This document shows, piece by piece, positions 8,356 through 17,916 of a DNA stretch of 64,000 bases; positions within the stretch are counted from its first letter, which is position 1, and each line of letters starts with the position of its first letter. Under the pieces are notes generated by a model. The model saw only the letters and a list, made by a program, of their open reading frames with translations. It searched no databases and had not been told where the DNA came from. The DNA is from Streptacidiphilus sp. 4-A2. GTDB lineage: Bacteria; Actinomycetota; Actinomycetes; Streptomycetales; Streptomycetaceae. The stretch is taken from positions 1,054,001-1,118,000 of the forward strand of contig JAAFYY010000001.1 of NCBI GenBank assembly GCA_014284505.1, read 5' to 3'. Made by a program: the position numbers and the translations under genes.

Positions 8356-9516
8356 TCAGTACGACTTCGGCATGCCGAGGCTGGACTGGGCGACGTAGTT
8401 CAGCACCATCTCCCGGCTGACCGGCGCTATCCGGGTGACCCGGACGGCGGCGAGCAGCGAGGCGAGACCGTACTCGGTGGCCAACCCGTTGCCGCCGAGG
8501 GTCTGCAGGGCCTGGTCCACCGCCCGGATGCTGGCCTCGGCGGCGGCGTACTTGGCCATGTTCGCCGCCTCGGCCGCGCCCATGTCGTCGCCGATGTCGT
8601 AGAGCCCGGCCGCCTTCTGCATCATCAGCCGGGCCAGCTCCAGCTCGATCTTGATCTGCGCGAGCGGGTGCGCGACGCCCTGGTGGGCGGCGATCGGCAC
8701 GCCGCCGAAGACGCTGCGCTGGTTGGCGTAGTCCACCGCACGGCCGAGGGCGAAGCGGCCCATGCCGACGGCGAGCGCGGAGGCCATGATCCGCTCGGGG
8801 TTGAGTCCGGCGAACAGCTGGCCGAGGGCGGCGTCCTCCTCCCCGATCAGGGCATCGGCGGGCAGCCGCACGTCGTCCAGGAAGAGGCCGAACTGCCGCT
8901 CCGGCATCACCACGTCCATCTCGATCGGACGGAAGGTGAAGCCAGGGGCGTTGGTGGGGACGGCGAAGAGCACCGGCTTGAGCCGGCCGGTGCGGGTGTC
9001 CTCGGTACGGCTGACGATCAGCACATGATCGGCCTGGTCCACCCCGGAGATGAACACCTTGCTGCCGCTGAGCAGCCAGTCGGCGCCGTCCCGCCGGGCG
9101 GTGGTGGTGATCCGGTGCGAGTTGGAGCCGGCCTCGGACTCGGTGATGCCGAACGCCATGATGGCGCTGCCGTCGGCGATTCCCGGAAGCCAGCGCTGCT
9201 TCTGCTCCAGGGTGCCGAAGCGGGCGATCACCGTGCCGCAGATCGCCGGTGAGACCACCAGCATCAGCAGCCCGCATCCGGCTGTGGCCAACTCCTCCTG
9301 CACGATCGCGAGTTCGTACATCCCGGCACCACCGCCGCCGTACTCCACCGGCAGGTTGACCCCGGTGAAGCCCAGTTTCCCGGCTTCCAGCCACAGTTCA
9401 CGCAGCGGCTCGTGGCGGCGCGCCCGCGCACCGGCGTAGCCGAAGCCGTAGCGTCCGCCCAGCTGGGCGACGGCGGCCCGGAGGTCCCGCTGCTCCGGTG
9501 TCTCGGTGAAGTCCAT
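8356..9516 (-). CDS. Acyl-CoA dehydrogenase (AtuD/isovaleryl-type)
   Basis: An intact 386-residue flavoprotein that introduces the alpha-beta double bond in an acyl-CoA, passing electrons to ETF. It has the family core: VEYGGGGAG, FGITESEAGSN (FAD/substrate loop), SGSKVFISG, FGLFLDDVRLPADALIG and the C-terminal LQTLGGNGLATEYGL. It begins at ATG 9516. It sits directly after a biotin-dependent acyl-CoA carboxylase, as in leucine/isovalerate and acyclic-terpene degradation operons, so a branched or citronellyl-type acyl-CoA is the likely substrate; the sequence alone does not settle which. Confidence 0.93.
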   Translation of the reverse strand: MDFTETPEQRDLRAAVAQLGGRYGFGYAGARARRHEPLRELWLEAGKLGFTGVNLPVEYGGGGAGMYELAIVQEELATAGCGLLMLVVSPAICGTVIARFGTLEQKQRWLPGIADGSAIMAFGITESEAGSNSHRITTTARRDGADWLLSGSKVFISGVDQADHVLIVSRTEDTRTGRLKPVLFAVPTNAPGFTFRPIEMDVVMPERQFGLFLDDVRLPADALIGEEDAALGQLFAGLNPERIMASALAVGMGRFALGRAVDYANQRSVFGGVPIAAHQGVAHPLAQIKIELELARLMMQKAAGLYDIGDDMGAAEAANMAKYAAAEASIRAVDQALQTLGGNGLATEYGLASLLAAVRVTRIAPVSREMVLNYVAQSSLGMPKSY

Positions 9517-9536
9517 CTGGTTCCCCTCGTCTGTAT

Positions 9537-9599
9537 GGCTCGGCAGATCAGCGGTACGGCTCGGCAGATCAGCTGTCCGGCTCGGCAGATCGGCGGTAG
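9537..9599. repeat. Three tandem 21-bp repeats in the operon intergenic gap
   Basis: Three consecutive 21-bp units, each starting GGCTCGGCAGATC (9537-9557, 9558-9578, 9579-9599), fill most of the 91-bp gap between the carboxylase alpha subunit and the acyl-CoA dehydrogenase. A degraded fourth copy follows to about 9620. Confidence 0.85.
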
Positions 9600-9607
9600 G
9601 TCGGTGG

Positions 9608-11743
9608 TCAGCTGTCCGGGTCGGTGCGGACCACGCCGAGGACGGCGCCCGCGTCCACCTGTCGGCCGACGTCGACCAGCAGTTCGCTGAGCACCCCGTC
9701 GGCGGGCGCGTCGATCCGGTGCTGCATCTTCATCGCCTCCAGCCAGAGCAGCGGCTGACCGGCGGTCACCCGGTCACCCGGCGCGGCCGCGAGCCGGACC
9801 ACCGTGCCCGGCATGGGCGCCAGCAGCGAGCCGGGGACGGTCTGCGGGACCGGGTCCGGGAACCGGTCGACGGCGGTCAGCCGCACCGCGCCGAGCGCCG
9901 AGTCGACCTGGACCAGCTGCCCGTAGCGGGCCACGGTGAAGCCGCGCCGGACGCCGTGGACGTCGAGCACCACCCGCCCCGGCCCGGCCTCGACCAGCTC
10001 CACTCCGTCGTAGCCGTCGGCGAGCAGGCCGTCCGGGGTGAGCCGGTAGCCGACCTCGAAGGACCCACCCTCGGCCGGGACGCCGTCGACGGACCCGCCC
10101 TCGACCGGGCCACCCGGCAGCGGATCGGCCCCCAGGTAGCCGGTGCGCTGCGGCTGCGAGGGGACATTGCGCCAGCCGGACGGCAGTCCGCGCTGCACCC
10201 GGGCCCGGCTCCGCCGCCCGGCAGCCTCGGCCAGGGCGGCCGCGAGCGCGGACAGCCGTCGGGCGTCCGCCTCGTCCGGCGACGGTTCCAGCAGTTCCGG
10301 GCCGTGCCGGTCGAGGAAGGCGGTGTCGGTGTCCCGGCCAGGAAGGCCGGGTGCCGCAGCACCCGGACCAGCAGCTCGCGGTTGGTCCGGGGACCGTGCA
10401 GTTCGGCCCGGGCCAGCGCCCGGAGCAGCATCGCGGCGGCCTCGCGGCGGCTCGGCCCCCAGCTGATGACCTTGGCCAGCATGGGGTCGTAGTGGATCCC
10501 GATCTCGCTGCCGTCGACGACGCCCGAGTCCAGCCTGATCCCGGGTCCGCCCGGGTTGCCGAACTCGGCGGCGACACCGGGCACCCGGACCCGGTGCAGG
10601 GTGCCGCTCTGCGGCTGCCAGCCGGCCGCCGGGTCCTCGGCGTACAGCCGGACCTCGATGGCGTGGCCGTCGCGGGCCGGGGGCTCGGCCGGCAGCCGCG
10701 CGCCCTCGGCGATCCGCAGCTGCCAGCGCACCAGGTCGAGTCCGGTGGTGCACTCGGTGACCGGGTGCTCCACCTGGAGCCGGGTGTTCATCTCCAGGAA
10801 GAAGAACCGTCCGGAGTCGTCGGCCAGGAACTCCACCGTGCCCGCGCCGACATAGCCGACCGCCTGGGCCGCCCGCCGGGACGCCCGGTAGAGCTCCTCG
10901 CGCATCCCGGGCAGCCGCTCGACCAGCGGCGAGGGCGCCTCCTCCAGTACCTTCTGGTGCCGCCGCTGGATCGAGCACTCGCGTTCGCCGACCGCCCAGA
11001 CCGTGCCGTACCGGTCGGCGAGCAGCTGCACCTCGATATGACGTCCGGTGGCCAGGTAGGGCTCGCAGAAGACAGTCGGGTCGCCGAACGCGGAGGCCGC
11101 CTCGGCGCGCGCCGCCGCGAGCGCGCCGGGCAGCTCGGCGAGGGTGCGCACCACCCGCATACCGCGCCCGCCGCCCCCGCCGACGCCTTGACCAGCACCG
11201 GCAGGTCGGCCTCGGTGAGCGTGTCCGGGTCGGCCTCGGCCAGCACCGGCACCCCGGCCGCGGCCATCAGCCGTTTGGCCTCGATCTTGCTGCCCATGGA
11301 CTCGACCGCCTGCGGCGGCGGGCCGATCCACAGCAGTCCGGCGTCGACCACCTCCCGGGCGAAGGCGGCGTTCTCGGAGAGGAATCCGTAGCCGGGGTGG
11401 ACCGCGTCCGCGCCGGCCCGCCGCGCCGCCTCGATCAGCAGGTCTGCCCGCAGATAGGTGTCGGCGGGGGCGCTGCCGGGCAGCCGTACCGCCGCGTCGG
11501 CCTCGGCGTGTGCGGCGCGCCGGAGTCGGCGTCGGAGTACACCGCCACCGTGGACAGGCCCATCTCCCGGGCGCTGCGGAAGACCCGCCGGGCGATCTCG
11601 CCCCGGTTCGCGACCAGCAGCGACCCGATCAGCCGCGCCTCCCCCAGCTCCTTGCGGTACCGCTCGCACTCCTCAGCGGCAACGACGGCAGCAGAAGCAG
11701 CGGCGGCAGCGGCAGCGGTGCCAGGACGTGTGTCAGCGCTCAT
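9608..11743 (-). CDS. Acyl-CoA carboxylase alpha subunit: biotin carboxylase plus biotin carrier domain (frameshifted)
   Basis: This subunit carboxylates biotin with ATP and bicarbonate and carries it on its own C-terminal biotinyl domain. The gene starts at ATG 11743 after an Ala-rich N-terminus. [18 protein letters not shown] opens the biotin carboxylase domain, followed by [13 protein letters not shown], the ATP-grasp [16 protein letters not shown], and at the end [10 protein letters not shown], whose Lys is biotinylated. The frame changes near 11505, 11175 and 10335. The last two are single missing Gs in G-runs (GGGGG for six Gs; GGG for four). Its start overlaps the beta-subunit stop by 4 bp. 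Size and order fit methylcrotonyl- or geranyl-CoA carboxylase. Confidence 0.9.
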
Positions 11744-13337
11744 GTACGGAACACCCCGTATCCGGTGGCGCCCCGGACGGGCGCGGAGTGGACGGCGGAC
11801 AGGGCCAGGCCCAGCACTGTCCGGGTGTCGCGCGGGTCGATCACCCCGTCGTCGTAGAGCCGCCCGGACATGGCCAGGGCCAGCGACTCGCTCTCGATCT
11901 GCTGCTCGACGGCGGAGCGCATCAGCGCGTCCGCGGCTTCGTCGTAGACCTCGCCGCGGGCCTCGGCGGCCTGCCGGGAGACGATCGAGATCACCCCGGC
12001 GAGCTGGGCCGGGCCCATCACCGCCGACTTCGCCCCGGGCCAGGAGAACAGGAACCTGGGCCCGTAGGCGCGCCCGCACATCCCGTAGTTCCCGGCGCCG
12101 TAGGAGGCGCCCATCACCACCGTCAGGTGCGGGACCCTGGAGTTGGACACCGCGTTGATCATCATCGCGCCGTGCTTGATGATGCCGCCCTGCTCGAACT
12201 CCCGGCCGACCATGTAGCCGGTGGTGTTCTGCAGGAACAGCAGCGGGATGTCGGCCTGGTTGGCCAGCTGGATGAACTGGGTGGCCTTCTGCGCCTCCTG
12301 GCTGAAGAGCACCCCGCGGGCGTTGGCCAGCACCCCGACCGGGTAGCCGTGCACCCGGGCCCAGCCGGTGACCAGGCTGGAGCCGTAGAGCGGCTTGAAC
12401 TCGTCGAAGTCGGAGTCGTCGACGATCCTGGCGAGCACCTCGCGCGGATCGAACGGCGTCTTCAGGTCGGTGGGGACGATCCCGGCCAGCTCCTGCGGGT
12501 CGTACCGCGGCGGCAGCACCTCGGCGGCAGGCTCCGGGCCCGCCTTGCGCCAGTTGAGCCGGGCGACGATGCTCCGGCCGATGCGCAGCGCGTCCAGTTC
12601 GTCGGCGGCCATGTGGTCGGCCAGGCCGGAGGTGCGGGCGTGCATCTCGGCGCCGCCGAGCGATTCGTCGTCGGCCTCCTCACCGGTGGCCATCCGCACC
12701 AGCGGCGGCCCCGCCAGGAACACCTTGGCCCGTTCCCTGACCATCACCACGTGGTCGGACATCCCCGGGATGTACGCCCCTCCGGCCGTGGAGTTGCCGA
12801 AGACCAGCGCGATGGTGGGCATTCCGGCGGCCGAGGCCCGGGTGAGGTCGCGGAACATCCGGCCGCCGGGAACGAAGATCTCCTCTGGGTGGGCAGGTCG
12901 GCCCCGGCGGACTCGACCAGGTTGACCGTCGGCAGCCGGTTCTCGGCCGCGATCTCGGCCGCCCGGAAGGCCTTCTGCAGGGTCCAGGGGTTGCTGGCCC
13001 CGCCGCGCTGGGTCGGGTCGTTCGCGGTGATCAGGCATTCCACCCCCTCGACCACCCCGATGCCGGTGACCAGTCCGGCCCCGACCGGGAAGTCGCTGCC
13101 CCAGCCGGCCAGCGTGGACAGCTCCAGGAACGCCGAGTCCTGGTCGACCAGCAGTTCGATGCGCTCGCGCGGCAGCAGCTTGCCCCGGGCGCGGTGGCGG
13201 TCGCGGTAGCGCGCCCCGCCCCCGGCGACGGCCTTGGCGTGCTCCGTCTCCACCTCGGCCAGCTGGGCCAGAGTGGCCTCCCGGTTGCGCCGGTAGTCGG
13301 ACGAGCCCGCGTCCAGCGCGGACCGCAGCACGGTCAC
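11740..13337 (-). CDS. Acyl-CoA carboxylase beta subunit, carboxyltransferase (frameshifted)
   Basis: This subunit transfers the carboxyl group from biotin to the acyl-CoA. It starts at GTG 13337, overlapping the upstream stop as GTGA. Family motifs include [21 protein letters not shown], the oxyanion loops [17 protein letters not shown] and [17 protein letters not shown], and [24 protein letters not shown] single frameshift lies near 12890 (CAGAGGAGATC; one base missing before GAGATC). These signatures are those of the methylcrotonyl/geranyl-CoA carboxylase beta branch rather than propionyl-CoA carboxylase, which supports a role in branched-chain acyl or acyclic-terpene breakdown. Confidence 0.9.
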
Positions 13338-15096
13338 AGCAGCACCTCCGGTATGTCCAGCAGACGTGAGCGCAGCCATTCGCCGACGGCCTTGCCCTGC
13401 GGGTCGAACCGCACCTGTGCGGCGACGCCCGGCCCGAGCAGGCCGTCCACCACGAAGTTGAGCGCCCGCAGCTCGGGCAGCTGGTACCGGACGACCGGCA
13501 GGGCGGCCGTCTCCGGCAGCAGCCGCTGGAACTCCTCGACCGTGAGCGTGTGCACCAGCCAGCGCCAGGCGTCCTCGCCCCGGGCCCAGACGCCGACGTT
13601 GACCGAGCCGCCCTTGTCGCCGCTGCGGGCCCCGGCGACCGCCCCGAGCGGGGCCCGGCGCAGCGGTCCGGACGGCAGCGGCGGCGGCAGCGCCGGTTCC
13701 GCGAGCCGCGCCGACGCATCCTCAGGCGCGTCCCCGGCGGAGCTGACCGCGGGGGCGACCGCGACCCGCCGCCCGTCGGCCAGCACCGCCGTGTGCTCCA
13801 CCAGCTTCTGCTCCACCAGCGCCGCCTCGAAGACGCCGTACGGGGCGGCGTCGCCGGGCGGGGCGGTCACATGGAAGCCGGGGTAGCCGGCCAGGGCCAG
13901 CTCCACCGCCGCATTGGTGAACGCCCGGCCGACCCGCTCTTGTCGCCGCTGCGGACCACGCACCGCAGCAGCGCGCTGGCCTCCTCCTCGCTGTCGGCGT
14001 CGGCCTGGTCGGTGCGGGCCAGGGTCCAGCCGTGCTCGACGCCGTCGAGCACGGCGGAGTGGTCCAGCTGGGCGCGCACCAGTGCTGCCTTGGCCTCGAT
14101 GTCCAGCCCGGTGAGCACGAACTCCACCTGGTTGCGGTAGCCGCCGATGCGGGTGCAGCCGACCTTGAGCCGCGAGGGCGGAGCCTCGCCGCGCACGCCG
14201 CTGATCCGGACCCGGTCCGGGCCCTCCTCGCTGAGTTCGACCGTGTCGAAGCGGGCGACGACGTCGGGGCCCAGATAGCGCGGTCCGTCGATCTCGTAGA
14301 GCAGTTGGGCGGTGACCGTGCCCCGGGTGACCGCGCCGCCGGTGCCGGGGTGCTTGGTGATCACGCTGCTGCCGTCGGCGTACACCTCGGCGATCGGGAA
14401 GCCCGGGTGGCGCAGGTCCGCGATCTCGGTGAAGAAGGAGTAGTTGCCGCCGGTGGCCTGGGCGCCGCACTCGATGGCGTGCCCGGCGACCACGGCACCG
14501 GCCAGCGCGTCGTAGTCCTCGCGGTCCCAGCCGAAGTGCGCGGCGGCCGGGCCGAGCACCAGCGAGGCGTCGGTGGTGCGGCCGGTGACCACGATCCGGG
14601 CGCCGGCCCGCAGGCAGGCGGCGATGCCCCAGCCGCCGAGGTAGGCGTTGGCGGTGAGCGGGCGGCCGAGCCCAGTTCGGCGGCGCGGGGCAGCAGGTCG
14701 TCCCCCTCGACATGTGCCACCGCCGCCGTCAGCCCGAGCCGGTCCGCCAGCTCCCTGATCGCGTCGGAGTCCGGCCGGGTTGAGGCCGCCGGCATTGGTG
14801 ACCATGGTCACGCCCTGCTCCAGGGCCTGCCGAGGGGTGGACTCCAGCTGCCGCTGAAAGGTTCTGGCGTAGCCGCCGGAGGCGTCCCGCAGCCGGTCCC
14901 GGCCGAGGATCAGCATGGTCAGCTCGGCCAGGTAGTCGCCGGTCAGCACGTCCAGTTCGCCGCCGTCGAGCATCTCGCGGACGGCGGAGAAGCGGTCCCC
15001 GTAGAACCCGGAGGCATTGCCGACCCGCAGCGGCGGCGGGGAGGCGGAGGGCTCGCGGGCGGCGCGGGGACCGGGGTTCACAGCTCGGTCGGTCAT
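13334..15096 (-). CDS. AtuA-like (acyclic terpene utilisation) family protein, DUF1446 (frameshifted)
   Basis: First gene of the five-gene minus-strand operon, starting at ATG 15096 ([10 protein letters not shown]). The central region [36 protein letters not shown] and [10 protein letters not shown] is typical of AtuA/DUF1446 proteins, and a C-terminal small domain ([15 protein letters not shown]) follows. Frames change near 14785, 14665 and 13940. AtuA is required for citronellol/geraniol breakdown in Pseudomonas, but its chemistry is not established. The stop overlaps the start of the carboxylase beta subunit. Homologues also occur in operons with no terpene link, so the terpene role is inferred. 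Confidence 0.87.
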
Positions 15097-15121
15097 CGCC
15101 CCACCGTGCCACCGCCCCCTA

Positions 15122-15147
15122 AAAAAAGCAATCATGATCGCTTTTTT
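15122..15147. promoter_or_regulatory. AT-rich 26-bp palindrome, candidate operator of the AtuA-like operon
   Basis: Arms AAAAAAGC (15122-15129) and GCTTTTTT (15140-15147) flank a core with ATCATGAT at its centre (15131-15138); only the pair 15130/15139 does not match. It lies 25 bp upstream of the AtuA-like start, where a promoter is expected, and its base composition is unlike its surroundings. It could bind the TetR protein encoded at the end of the operon, or fold as an extra terminator for the upstream peroxidase gene. Confidence 0.6.
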
Positions 15148-15163
15148 AAGGCCCGAGAAAAGA

Positions 15164-15195
15164 GCCCGCCCCGGCGGCGGAGCGCCGGGGCGGGC
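15164..15195 (-). terminator. Terminator of the DyP peroxidase gene
   Basis: A perfect 13-bp stem (GCCCGCCCCGGCG at 15164-15176 with its complement at 15183-15195) and 6-nt loop lies 17 bp after the peroxidase stop. On the minus strand it is followed by TCTTTTCTC, a fair U-tract for intrinsic termination. Confidence 0.85.
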
Positions 15196-15211
15196 CGGGG
15201 CCGGAGGGCCG

Positions 15212-17510
15212 CTACGCGTCGGGGGCCAGCGCTGCCACTGGGTGACCGGGCGGTCCGCCACCGCGATCTCGTCCAGATGCCCGCTGCCGTCGGCGATGGT
15301 GTTGATCCGGTACTGGTCGCGGTGGAACACCCAGTAGTAGCTGAGGCCACCGGTGCGGATCATGTCCGGGATCGGCAGCACGGTGGTGATCCGGTCGATC
15401 CCGGCGAAGGAGTCCCACTCGGAGATCCGCCGGTCCGGCCGCTCCAGCACGTCGGTGTGCTGGTTGCCGTGGGCGATCGAGACCACCCGGTACAGCTGCT
15501 CGCTGCCGACCGTGTGGAACACCCAGTACCAGCTCTTGCCGTCGACGCCCTGCATGTCGGGCACCGGCAGGAAGAGGTCCACCTTGCTGACGCCCTCCAG
15601 CGACCGCCAGACGTCCAGCCGCGCGTCGCTGCGCTCGATCTGGTCGGTGTGCTCGCGGCCGTCGGCGATGGAGACCGCCCGGTGCAGCTGCTGGGCGCCC
15701 TGGTTGTGGAACACCCAGTACCAGCGCCGGCCGTTCTCGGGCTGGCGGTCGGGGAAGGGCACGACGCAGTCGATCCTGCTGATCCCCGCGAAGGAGTCCC
15801 ACTCGGAGATCTCCCGGTCGGGCCGTTCCTTGAGGTCGGTGTGGTCCCGGCCGTGCGCGATCGAGACCACCCGGTAGACCTGCGAGCCGCCGACCGTGCG
15901 GAAGGCCCAGTACCAGCTCTTGCCGTCGGCGCCCTGCATGTCGCCGATCGGCAGGAAGGCGTCCACCGGCCGGCCGGGCTGCGGCTGCGGCTTGTCCGGC
16001 AGCCGGCCCTCGCCCAGCGACTTCAGCGTGGCGATCGAGGGACTGAAGGCGTAGACCGCGCCCTGGGTCTGCACGAACTGCTGGAAGGTCAGCGGGATGT
16101 CGCCGTCCTCCCAGTTGAAGGTTCCGTCGCTGCCGACCATCGGGTCGGGGCCGGGCTTCGGGTCGCGGCCGGGCGGGAAGTCCTCGTTGTCGATCCAGGA
16201 CTTCTGGATGAACTCGAACTGCCGCAGCAGGTCCGACTGGTAGCAGACGAAGAGCAGTCCGCGCGGCGCGTCCGGGCCGCCCGGGCCCTCGGACGCCGGG
16301 TCGAAGGGGTTGCCGTAGGGGCTGCCGCGCCGGATGATCCGGCGGCCGTCGATGAACGGGTTCTCCGAGAGCGGGTTCTTCTCCTTGGGGTCGGTGCTCT
16401 CGGGCAGGACGTTCAGTCCGTCGCGCGGATTGGTCTTGCGCAGGTGCGAGAACAGTGGGGTGACCAGCCCGTCCGGGTCGTCCCGGAAGGTGATGTCGTT
16501 GTCGTCGGAGGCGACGGTGTTGAACGGGGTGTCCGCGTGCGGGCACTTGGCCACCGGGGTGCCCGAGCGCCAGCGCCCGACCATCCGCGCGGCCAGCCAC
16601 TCCACCGTGGTCTCCTGCGGGACCGCCTTCTTGTCCTTGAGTTCGGTGAGCAGCCGGGACACCTGGGCCCACCAGCCGGGGACGTCCTGGCCGAGCCTGC
16701 GGATCACCTGGAAGGAGCCGTTGAAGGCCCAGTCCGGCAGGTCGTTGGGGCGGTCCGCGACCCGGGGGTGGCCGACCACGAACTCCCCGGCCGGGATGAT
16801 CCGGGTGCCCGGATGGCCCTTGACCCACTCCGGTTGCAGCGGGTCCGGCTCGTCGAAGCCGAGCACGCCCGGCTCGCTCACGCCGTCCTTGAAGCCGAAG
16901 TGCTCCTTGCCCCGGCGGGTGCCCGGCAGGGTGGCGGCGTTCTGCTGGAACACCACGGTGATCCGGAACTCCTGCGCGGCCTCGCGCTGGGCGACCAGCT
17001 CGGCCTGGAGGTCCTCCACCGTGTCGGAGGCGATGGTGACGACCGCGTGAATGGTCTTGTTCTGGTCCTGCCGATGATTGCCGAAGACCCAGTTGTCCGG
17101 GGCATTGGCACCGGTGTCGCCGAGGTGCGAGGCACGCAGCACCGGCCCCTGCGCGAACGCGGCCATGGTGCTGTCCTGGTCGCTGCCGGGGCCGGGTTGC
17201 CCTGGGGGCTGCCGGGCACGTCCCCGGCGAGCTTCTGCAGTCCGGCATAGGTGAAGCCGAGGCCGATCCAGGTCGCCTTCAGGCCGCTCGGGTCACCGCC
17301 GGAGCGCTTGCGGGCCTCACTGAAGGCCTTGTTGAACGCGGCCACCTGTTTGGTGGTGGCGATGCGTGGGGTCAGCCGTTTCAGCCAGACCCGCGCCCGG
17401 GCCTCGTCCTCGAAGCTGAGGAAGAGCAGCGTGGTCTGGTCCTTTTTGAACCCGGCCAGGACATCGCCCTGGATGTCCTGGTTCTCACGCAGGTTCAGAT
17501 CATTTGCCAT
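15212..17510 (-). CDS. DyP-type heme peroxidase with four C-terminal repeats (frameshifted)
   Basis: The first part, from ATG 17510 (MANDLNLRENQDIQGDVLAG), is a dye-decolourising peroxidase of the large actinobacterial type: FGFKDGVSEPG is the GxxDG motif with the catalytic Asp, and FSHLRKTNPRD holds the proximal heme His. No Tat or Sec signal is visible. After about residue 500 come four units of about 60-64 residues, each with a WYWVF or YYWVF strand followed by VSIAHG/VSIADG-type and H-T/L-D motifs (15960-15220); I do not know this arrangement from typical DyPs. Frames change near 17193 and 15228; restoring one C at the latter gives WPPDA and stop TAG 15214. It is divergent from a galactose-oxidase-like gene. 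Confidence 0.87.
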
Positions 17511-17916
17511 GGTCACTCCAGAAGGCCGACCGAGGGGGGACTCCCGGCCCGACCGAGTCGGAACAAGGCGCTGCCCGGCGGATCCCGGGCAGGCTGACTC
17601 ACCTCCGCCATGGATGCGGAGAGTAACTGGACTCTATGGTGCGTATCCGAACAACGCCACGCCGACACTCCGTCACGGGCATCACCCGTACGCCCAGGCC
17701 GACGCGACAAGTCCCGCGCGGGGAAGCAGCATCAAGACACAGTCCGTGTACGCATGACTCTCCCGGAAGCATCGCTGCACCCGCCTGCCCCCGGGCGGGC
17801 AGCGCCGCGAAGCCGGGCCTGCCAATCACGGAGAGTGTTCATCGGATCGGTGGCCGGACCGGATCAGATCCGGCCGCCGATCCGGCCGCACCCGTCCTCT
17901 GTGCACAAGGAGCTCC
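17511..17916. other. Divergent promoter region between DyP and copper oxidase genes
   Basis: About 400 bp without a credible gene. It must contain start signals for both divergent genes. GGAGTG precedes the peroxidase ATG and AAGGAG (17907-17912) precedes the oxidase ATG. The stretch is somewhat less GC-rich than the genes around it; no specific operator was recognised. Confidence 0.45.

Noticed and set aside
13867..17166. Apparent AtuA-peroxidase fusion of about 1100 residues on the minus strand
   Set aside because: The frame runs on only because a C is missing at the peroxidase stop (near 15228). A terminator hairpin and the AtuA-like start codon with its upstream region lie between the two genes.
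14032..17250. Plus-strand open frame of over 1000 codons
   Set aside because: It is the complement of the AtuA-like and DyP genes. Composition is Val/Gly/Arg-rich with no domain, and the minus strand encodes clear families across the whole span.
17599..17829. Minus-strand 76-codon frame in the DyP/oxidase divergent region
   Set aside because: No ribosome site or recognisable composition; the region is best explained as promoters.
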